Shown one piece after another: positions 61,386 to 64,000 of a stretch of DNA of 64,000 bases. Position 1 is the first letter of the stretch. Each line of letters opens with the position of its first letter. The DNA is from Hyphomicrobium_A sp963745205 (GTDB taxonomy: Bacteria > Pseudomonadota > Alphaproteobacteria > Rhizobiales > Hyphomicrobiaceae). The translations under genes were made by a program, and so were the position numbers. Location: assembly GCA_963745205.1 (NCBI GenBank), contig CAVUWX010000007.1, positions 186,001 through 250,000 on the forward strand, written 5' to 3'. The notes below the pieces were generated by a model. It was not told the origin of the DNA. It ran no database searches and saw nothing but the letters and a program-made list of their open reading frames with translations.

Positions 61386-61549
61386 GGGGGAATTATAGAT
61401 TTATTACAACCAAACCAATAATATTTGCCCGGAACCACGACAAAGCTTTTAATCCGCCCAGCGATTAAACGGAATCAGGAGAAGCCCGGATATATTCTGG
61501 AATATTTCGAGACGCATTAATCGCCAGCGTTTGTGGTGTCGAAGTGGCC

Positions 61550-62299
61550 CTAAAAAGTATGAGTGCGAAAAGGATCAGCCTCGCCCTTTATCGCATCCCA
61601 ATCGAAGTCATACTGCTCGTTTGTCGGCCAGTCCGGAAACCTCACGAGGAAGTAGCGGCCAATCCCTATTGTAAACCCGGGCGGTGGGCCACCGATTCCC
61701 ACAGCCGACAGCACCGGTGGAGCGGGCGAGTAATCCCACGAGTAAAACTGAGCCGACAGAAGCGCAACAAGACCGCAAATCGCATCGAGCAGGTTGTCAA
61801 ACTTCGCTTGGGAAAATTCTTCATGCCGATCATGCTTAGAAGCGTTGTATGCCTTATACCAGGACAAACTCCCACTCGTTGACCAACCAGCAAACGGTCG
61901 GCGTATCGATGCCCTACCCCGCCATACAGGCAGTTTGATCTCGAAGCCGGACAACAAATGGGTCCGCTCTAGCAGTTTGTAATCGTCCATGTTCCAGACG
62001 CCACTCTTGATGTAGTCGTTTTCGGTGAGGATAGCTTTGCAGTTCGCTTCGACTTCAATGCAGACTCTCATGAAAAGAGCGTGGGTGCGGAAAGAGTAGC
62101 ACTGCAAGTTTTGGTCGGCAGGTTCAACGTAATCGAAAAGTTCGAGGAGGTCTTTCTGTATGATCTCGAAAGCCCTGGTGTAGTGCTCGGGCTCCTTCGC
62201 AAACTTTGGATGCAACAAATACATCCATTTGCCAGCAAGCGCATATTTGCCATCGGTGAACTGACGACACGTCCTTCGGAAAGGTCTGGAGATGGCCAT
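61550..62299 (-). CDS. hypothetical protein with helical, HEPN-like segments
   Basis: A protein of about 249 residues (start at 62299, ATG; a longer frame begins at 62347). The N-terminal half is helical (ALFMRVCIEVEANCKAILTE), and a central segment WYKAYNASKHDRHEEFSQAK has the NxxKHxR-type pattern seen in some HEPN-like and other helical proteins. The C-terminus is Pro/Gly and Tyr/Trp-rich. Composition is AT-richer than the housekeeping genes. No function can be assigned; HEPN similarity is tentative. Confidence 0.5.
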   Translation of the reverse strand: MAISRPFRRTCRQFTDGKYALAGKWMYLLHPKFAKEPEHYTRAFEIIQKDLLELFDYVEPADQNLQCYSFRTHALFMRVCIEVEANCKAILTENDYIKSGVWNMDDYKLLERTHLLSGFEIKLPVWRGRASIRRPFAGWSTSGSLSWYKAYNASKHDRHEEFSQAKFDNLLDAICGLVALLSAQFYSWDYSPAPPVLSAVGIGGPPPGFTIGIGRYFLVRFPDWPTNEQYDFDWDAIKGEADPFRTHTF

Positions 62300-62448
62300 G
62301 ATTAGAACTCTTAGCGAAGGCCGGTTAGAAAGGAGAAGGAGCATCATAAGTCAACGCAAACGACGGCTTCAACGCCGGCCTCAGGGACACGAGACCCCCA
62401 TGGGGCAACCTGTTAGACTCATGCTCACCAGCCAATCGTAGGGCTTCA

Positions 62449-63564
62449 ATGAACCGCATCGCACAGGCTTTAGCTCTCGGCCTCTTTCTCCTCTCCCCCG
62501 TTTATGCGGCCGAAGAGACACCTCCATTGCATGACGTTGTCGATCACGTCGCGCCTAGTGTCGTTGGTGTCATCGTTGAGCTATCCGAACCAGCAGAGCC
62601 TGCCAAGGATCAGAACCAAGGGGGTCAGGTGAAAACCCGCGATGGAACGGGGATGGTCTTCTCATCTGAAGGACACATCGTCACTGCTATCCACGTTATC
62701 GAGAAAGCAAACAAGATCACCGTCGTGTTCCCCAACAACAATCGGTCAATGGCCCAAGTTGTGGGAACGGACCCAGTGACAGGGATCGCTATGCTCAAAG
62801 TCTCCGGGGTATCTAATCTCACACCTGTGCATTTTGGCGAAGCCCACCCTCTCCGGCGCAGCGATCCTATCTTCTCTATTGGCACACCGTTCGGTCTACG
62901 AGGCTCCGTCGTTACCGGAGTCATATCGGCATTGAGGAGAACGGGGGCACCATTTCCGCATGACCTTCTACAACCGAGCTTCCCAGTTCTATCTGGAGAT
63001 GATGGCGCTCCTCTTTTCAATCTCAAGGGCGAAGTGATCGGAATGATCACGGGCAGCTACGCACGCTCGGGACGAGCAACCGGAATTGGCTTGGCGGTGA
63101 TTTCAAACATCGTCAGGGAGGCGGCGGAGAAGCTGCAAAAATCGGGGACTGTGGAACGTGGTTGGCTGGGGGTTCAGCTACGAAAGCCAACAACCCAAGA
63201 AGAAGCCACGTTAGGGTTGCCGCATGATGGGGGTGCGTTTGTTGTAAAGCTCTTGGAGGACGGACCGGCGAGCAAATCAGGACTGTCTGCGGGGGATGTG
63301 ATCACCACTTTGAATGGCGAGCCGGTTCGGGACGTAGCCTCGTTTGTCTCGTCCATCACAAACCTCTCCCCCGGCACAGAAGTGACGCTTGGAACTAAAC
63401 GGGCGAGCGGGAAATCGGATGTGAAGCTGAAGCTCGGCCGACTTGCCCCATCGCAGCCGTCTCCTGCACCCGTTGAATTGAACAAACCGTCGGATGATAG
63501 TTCCGGCTGTATTCGATACGTCCCTAGTGCCGGGTTGACCGTATCCGTGCGTTGCGATGAATGA
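62449..63564 (+). CDS. DegP/HtrA-like protein lacking the catalytic serine
   Basis: A 371-residue exported protein with signal peptide (residues 1-20), a trypsin-like domain and one PDZ domain (about 235-330, GWLGVQLRKPTTQEEATLGL, SGLSAGDVITTLNGEPV). The catalytic His (VTAIHVI, residue 82) and Asp (TDPVTGIAML, residue 108) are present, but the usual GNSGGP site reads GDDGAP: Ser is Asp at residue 185. So proteolysis is not expected. The C-terminal tail SGCIRYVPSAGLTVSVRCDE has two Cys and matches the end of the protein at 25585-26151. Located at the edge of the AT-rich region, before the HdeD-like gene. Confidence 0.85.
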   Translation: MNRIAQALALGLFLLSPVYAAEETPPLHDVVDHVAPSVVGVIVELSEPAEPAKDQNQGGQVKTRDGTGMVFSSEGHIVTAIHVIEKANKITVVFPNNNRSMAQVVGTDPVTGIAMLKVSGVSNLTPVHFGEAHPLRRSDPIFSIGTPFGLRGSVVTGVISALRRTGAPFPHDLLQPSFPVLSGDDGAPLFNLKGEVIGMITGSYARSGRATGIGLAVISNIVREAAEKLQKSGTVERGWLGVQLRKPTTQEEATLGLPHDGGAFVVKLLEDGPASKSGLSAGDVITTLNGEPVRDVASFVSSITNLSPGTEVTLGTKRASGKSDVKLKLGRLAPSQPSPAPVELNKPSDDSSGCIRYVPSAGLTVSVRCDE

Positions 63565-63579
63565 AACGGGAGGACCACG

Positions 63580-64000
63580 ATGTCGATATCCCAGGCCGAT
63601 GTAGATCGACTCCGGCGTGCCGTTCTGGCGTCCCTTCATGAGCACTGGCGGTTCTACTTGATTGAAGGGATCATTCTCGTTGCTTTGGGAGCGGCGGCGA
63701 TTGTTGTGCCCCCCGTCGCAACTCTGACTATCACGATCTTCTTAGGTTGGTTGTTGGCAATCAGCGGACTAGTTGGCCTCTTCACGACTTTGCGGATGCG
63801 AGGGGTGCCGGGTTTTTGGTGGTCGCTTTTTTCCGCAGTCCTCGCCATTTTCGTAGGGGGGCTGCTGATCGGGGAGCCGATACGCGGAGCCTTCTCCCTG
63901 ACCTTCTTGCTTATCGCGTTCTTCATCATCGAGGGCGTGGTTTCTGTGATGTTTGCCCTTGATCATCGGAGGGAATTGGCGGGAGCATGGGGTTGGATGC
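63580..64000 (+). CDS. HdeD-like (DUF308) membrane protein, 3' end cut by window
   Basis: The visible 140 codons begin MSISQADVDRLRRAVLASLH behind GGGAGG. They encode several hydrophobic helices in an HdeD/DUF308-like pattern: FYLIEGIILVALGAAAIVVP, LTITIFLGWLLAISGLVGLF, FWWSLFSAVLAIFVGGLLIG and LTFLLIAFFIIEGVVSVMFA. HdeD-type proteins are linked with acid or envelope stress. It starts 15 bases after the HtrA-like gene, so the two probably form one operon. The C-terminus is outside the window. Confidence 0.83.
   Translation, partial: MSISQADVDRLRRAVLASLHEHWRFYLIEGIILVALGAAAIVVPPVATLTITIFLGWLLAISGLVGLFTTLRMRGVPGFWWSLFSAVLAIFVGGLLIGEPIRGAFSLTFLLIAFFIIEGVVSVMFALDHRRELAGAWGWM

Noticed and set aside
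1..64000. CRISPR arrays, transposases, integrases, rRNA genes
   Set aside because: I saw no regularly spaced repeats, no transposase or integrase motif and no rRNA sequence in the window.

Overview
The window is a GC-rich chromosomal segment of an alphaproteobacterium, most likely of the order Hyphomicrobiales (Rhizobiales). The evidence is gene order (fabD-fabG-acpP-fabF beside rpsF-rpsR-DUF2232-rplI-dnaB-alr-radA-cvpA-purF, and metG-tatD-MBL hydrolase with holB-tmk-dac-rlpA), the phosphatidylcholine synthase, two alphaproteobacterial porins and a NasS/NasT nitrate-control pair. The genus cannot be told from the sequence alone. Four conserved genes (fabF, dnaB, metG and a glycerate kinase) each carry one apparent extra base that breaks the frame. 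In the three that are complete, removing one base restores an open frame of whole codons, so consensus errors are more likely than four pseudogenes.

Layout. 1-3406 (minus): fatty-acid synthesis fabD-fabG-acpP-fabF, with fabF running off the left edge. 3559-13355 (plus): a small secreted protein, then the ribosomal/replication/repair run ending in purF. 13480-21797: an SDR protein facing a minus-strand run rlpA, D-Ala-D-Ala carboxypeptidase, tmk, holB, metG, tatD and an MBL hydrolase, in which several genes are translationally coupled. 21994-22083: tRNA-Ser(UGA). 22.1-26.9 kb: an accessory stretch of small secreted or membrane proteins, an RHH protein and gene fragments.

26.9-38.2 kb (minus): a complete assimilatory nitrate module. 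nasT-nasS (ANTAR antiterminator and its nitrate sensor) precede narK-nirB-nirD-nasA-cobA and a porin six bases after cobA. Between nasS and narK I see a near-perfect sigma-54 promoter, a hairpin with an A..G hexaloop of the ANTAR type, and a long terminator hairpin with a U-tract. This is the expected architecture for NasT-controlled transcription antitermination. Nitrate would enter by NarK, NasA would reduce it to nitrite, NirBD would reduce nitrite to ammonium, and CobA would make the siroheme precursor for NirB.

38.3-60.1 kb: mixed housekeeping and envelope genes. These are a sulfate-binding protein, His-rich small secreted proteins, a DUF1800/DUF1501 pair, a GlsB-like protein, an ATP-dependent DNA ligase with its associated MBL exonuclease, an FAD-linked oxidase, a glycerate kinase, phosphatidylcholine synthase, a second porin, a UbiH-like monooxygenase, an LpxL-like acyltransferase, an AraC regulator and a tandem-PPC-domain membrane protein with a secreted partner. 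60.1-62.4 kb is visibly AT-richer and looks like a mobile-element scar (5' tRNA fragment, truncated primase-polymerase, RHH regulator with repeats upstream). The window ends with a DegP/HtrA-like protein that has lost its catalytic serine and a partial HdeD-like membrane protein.
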